A stretch of 25,141 nucleotides of DNA, from positions 1 through 25,141 of the forward strand of contig JANNGR010000379.1 in assembly GCA_031403955.1 (NCBI GenBank). Direction: 5' to 3'. The stretch's first letter is position 1; each line of letters opens with the position of its first letter. A program made the translations under genes and the position numbers. Shown one piece after another: positions 24,268 through 25,141 of the stretch. The DNA is from CAISIP01 sp031403955 (lineage in GTDB: Bacteria; Pseudomonadota; Gammaproteobacteria; Burkholderiales; Burkholderiaceae_C). Under the pieces are notes generated by a model. That model was not told the origin of the DNA. It saw only the letters and a list, made by a program, of their open reading frames with translations, and did not search any database.

Positions 24268-24654
24268 CTAGGCGACCCTGGCGCCATGCTCGGCGAGAAG
24301 CAGCCGCAATACCGAACGATGGCAGTGTGCTTCGTTTTCGCAATAACACCCAACCGAAAAGTTGCTGTGGTGCGACAGCGCAGCCAGCAGATCGAGCGTG
24401 TGGCTGGCCTCGGTTTTTGACATCTCGGCTCGGTACTTCCGGACAAACACCGCCCACCGGGAAGGCGTATCGGCGTGTTGCGCCAGCTTCACGGTTTCGT
24501 TGCTCGGCGCAAGGTTCGGAAACCAGACGTCGTACCAGTTCCGTGCCGCGAATTCGGCCTTGGGAACCCCGCGCGGCGGACGGCGCACGGTTCCGATGCG
24601 AGTACCTTCGCCCTCGCTGCGCGCGCTTCCGAGTCGCACGATACGCACTACCAT
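24268..24654 (-). CDS. DUF488 family protein
   Basis: The 128-residue protein matches the DUF488 family: MVVRIVRLGSARSEGEGTRIG, RGVPKAEFAARNWYDVWFPNLAPS, and the C-terminal cysteine/histidine motif CYCENEAHCHRSVLRLLL. The function of DUF488 is not established; the conserved CHR block suggests metal or nucleic-acid chemistry. A strong AGGAGG lies six bases before the ATG, making the start certain. No sure promoter was found upstream, and the gene follows 203 bases without a recognisable gene. Confidence 0.88.
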   Translation of the reverse strand: MVVRIVRLGSARSEGEGTRIGTVRRPPRGVPKAEFAARNWYDVWFPNLAPSNETVKLAQHADTPSRWAVFVRKYRAEMSKTEASHTLDLLAALSHHSNFSVGCYCENEAHCHRSVLRLLLAEHGARVA

Positions 24655-24857
24655 TTATGCCTCCTGGTTAGGATCGCCAATTCGAAGTTTCAAAGAATAC
24701 CAATTTGTAGTGAAGATGGGGCGGTGATTCCGGACTTCGACATTTATCGAGCGCGTCGAAGCGTGTTCGAAACAGGATGGGAAGTCTGACTGCACGTGCC
24801 GCAAAGCGGCCTCCTGTTGTTGCGTGTCCGAGTCGAGCGACCAGTTGACCATCAGTC

Positions 24858-25010
24858 TCACAGCGACTTGAGCAACGCCTCGTATTGCGGATGTGGCCCG
24901 ACCCAGAACCAAACGACCGTATCGCCCTGAAGTATTCCTACTGCTCTCCAGTCGAGATCAACGCGAACCAAGTAGATGGGCAGACGCGAAGTCAGACCGT
25001 TCAGGCAAGG
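24858..25010 (-). pseudogene. C-terminal remnant of a RelE/ParE-like toxin
   Basis: In one minus-strand frame ending at TGA 24858-24860, about 50 residues match the end of a small RelE/ParE-like toxin family. The recognisable part is LPIYLVRVDLDWRAVGILQ then GDTVVWFWVGPHPQYEALLKSL; the usual family ending is close to DTxxWFWIGSHADYDxLL. The typical family member is about 85-95 residues. The N-terminal half is missing, because the homology fades at the stop codon of the upstream cyclase gene (25001-25003) and no ATG opens the frame. No antitoxin gene is visible. I read it as a truncated, non-functional toxin; a TTG-started short protein cannot be excluded. Confidence 0.6.
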
Positions 25011-25141
25011 CGATAGATCTCGATCGGCTCGTCGCGGCCCTTCACCTGCACCGCCCCCAGCGCCTCGGCGCCGTGATCGCCCTCGCCGGTTTCGCGCAAC
25101 ACCTCGGCCGAGACGAGGAGCTGCGAACCGTAGTCCTTGTT
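25001..25141 (-). CDS. Class III adenylate/guanylate cyclase-type protein, C-terminal end only
   Basis: The final 46 residues of a gene entering from the right edge are open and end at TGA 25001-25003. The sequence NKDYGSQLLVSAEVLRETGEG followed by LGAVQVKGRDEPIEIYRLA matches the end of a class III nucleotide cyclase catalytic domain, where YGxxILVSxxT and VKGxxxPxxxY are conserved. Whether the complete protein is an active cyclase, and which N-terminal sensor it carries, cannot be seen. Confidence 0.7.
   Translation of the reverse strand, partial: NKDYGSQLLVSAEVLRETGEGDHGAEALGAVQVKGRDEPIEIYRLA

Noticed and set aside
24655..24912. 85-codon minus-strand frame between the toxin remnant and DUF488
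   Set aside because: It overlaps the toxin remnant in another frame, shows no domain and ends immediately at the DUF488 start. Probably not a gene.

Overview
This GC-rich window looks like the chromosome of a betaproteobacterium, probably Burkholderiales and close to Comamonadaceae. The grounds are a pyruvate dehydrogenase (PDH) locus with a homodimeric-type E1, a two-lipoyl E2 and a lipoyl-fused E3, plus a gene matching BPH, the betaproteobacterial proteasome homologue. The assignment rests on recognised protein families only; no rRNA or tRNA gene was found.

Layout. Bases 1-5694 lie on the minus strand. In transcription order they hold a PAS sensor histidine kinase, a FixJ/NarL-type response regulator, folD, and prlC (oligopeptidase A, cut by the left edge). 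Divergent from the kinase, bases 5778-12731 are a plus-strand operon aceE - aceF - BPH-like peptidase - lpdA. E2 carries two lipoyl domains and E3 one, and the three are very similar. An alpha/beta hydrolase follows, convergent with a secreted NlpC/P60 peptidase. Next come an acuI/yhdH-type reductase and a two-HKD cardiolipin synthase, both plus strand.

Bases 17512-20481 (minus) encode a 989-residue multidomain protein: an N-terminal RelE/ParE-like fold, a full superfamily 1 helicase core, an ankyrin segment and an unrecognised C-terminal region. A plus-strand run follows: thioredoxin-like protein, epoxide hydrolase-like protein, flavodoxin-fold quinone reductase and a SnoaL-like protein, which reads as a small detoxification or redox cluster. 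The right end is minus strand: a TPR membrane protein, a DUF488 protein, a remnant of a RelE/ParE-like toxin, and the C-terminus of a class III adenylate cyclase-type protein cut by the right edge.

The two observations most worth follow-up are (i) a proteasome-family peptidase with an intact N-terminal threonine placed between the E2 and E3 genes of PDH, and (ii) the RelE-like/SF1 helicase/ankyrin fusion, which may be a nucleic-acid-targeting defence or stress effector. No IS element, CRISPR array or prophage was seen. No gene-free stretch exceeds 300 bases; the longest are about 200 bases, at 12732-12953, 14533-14735, 15717-15919 and 24655-24857.
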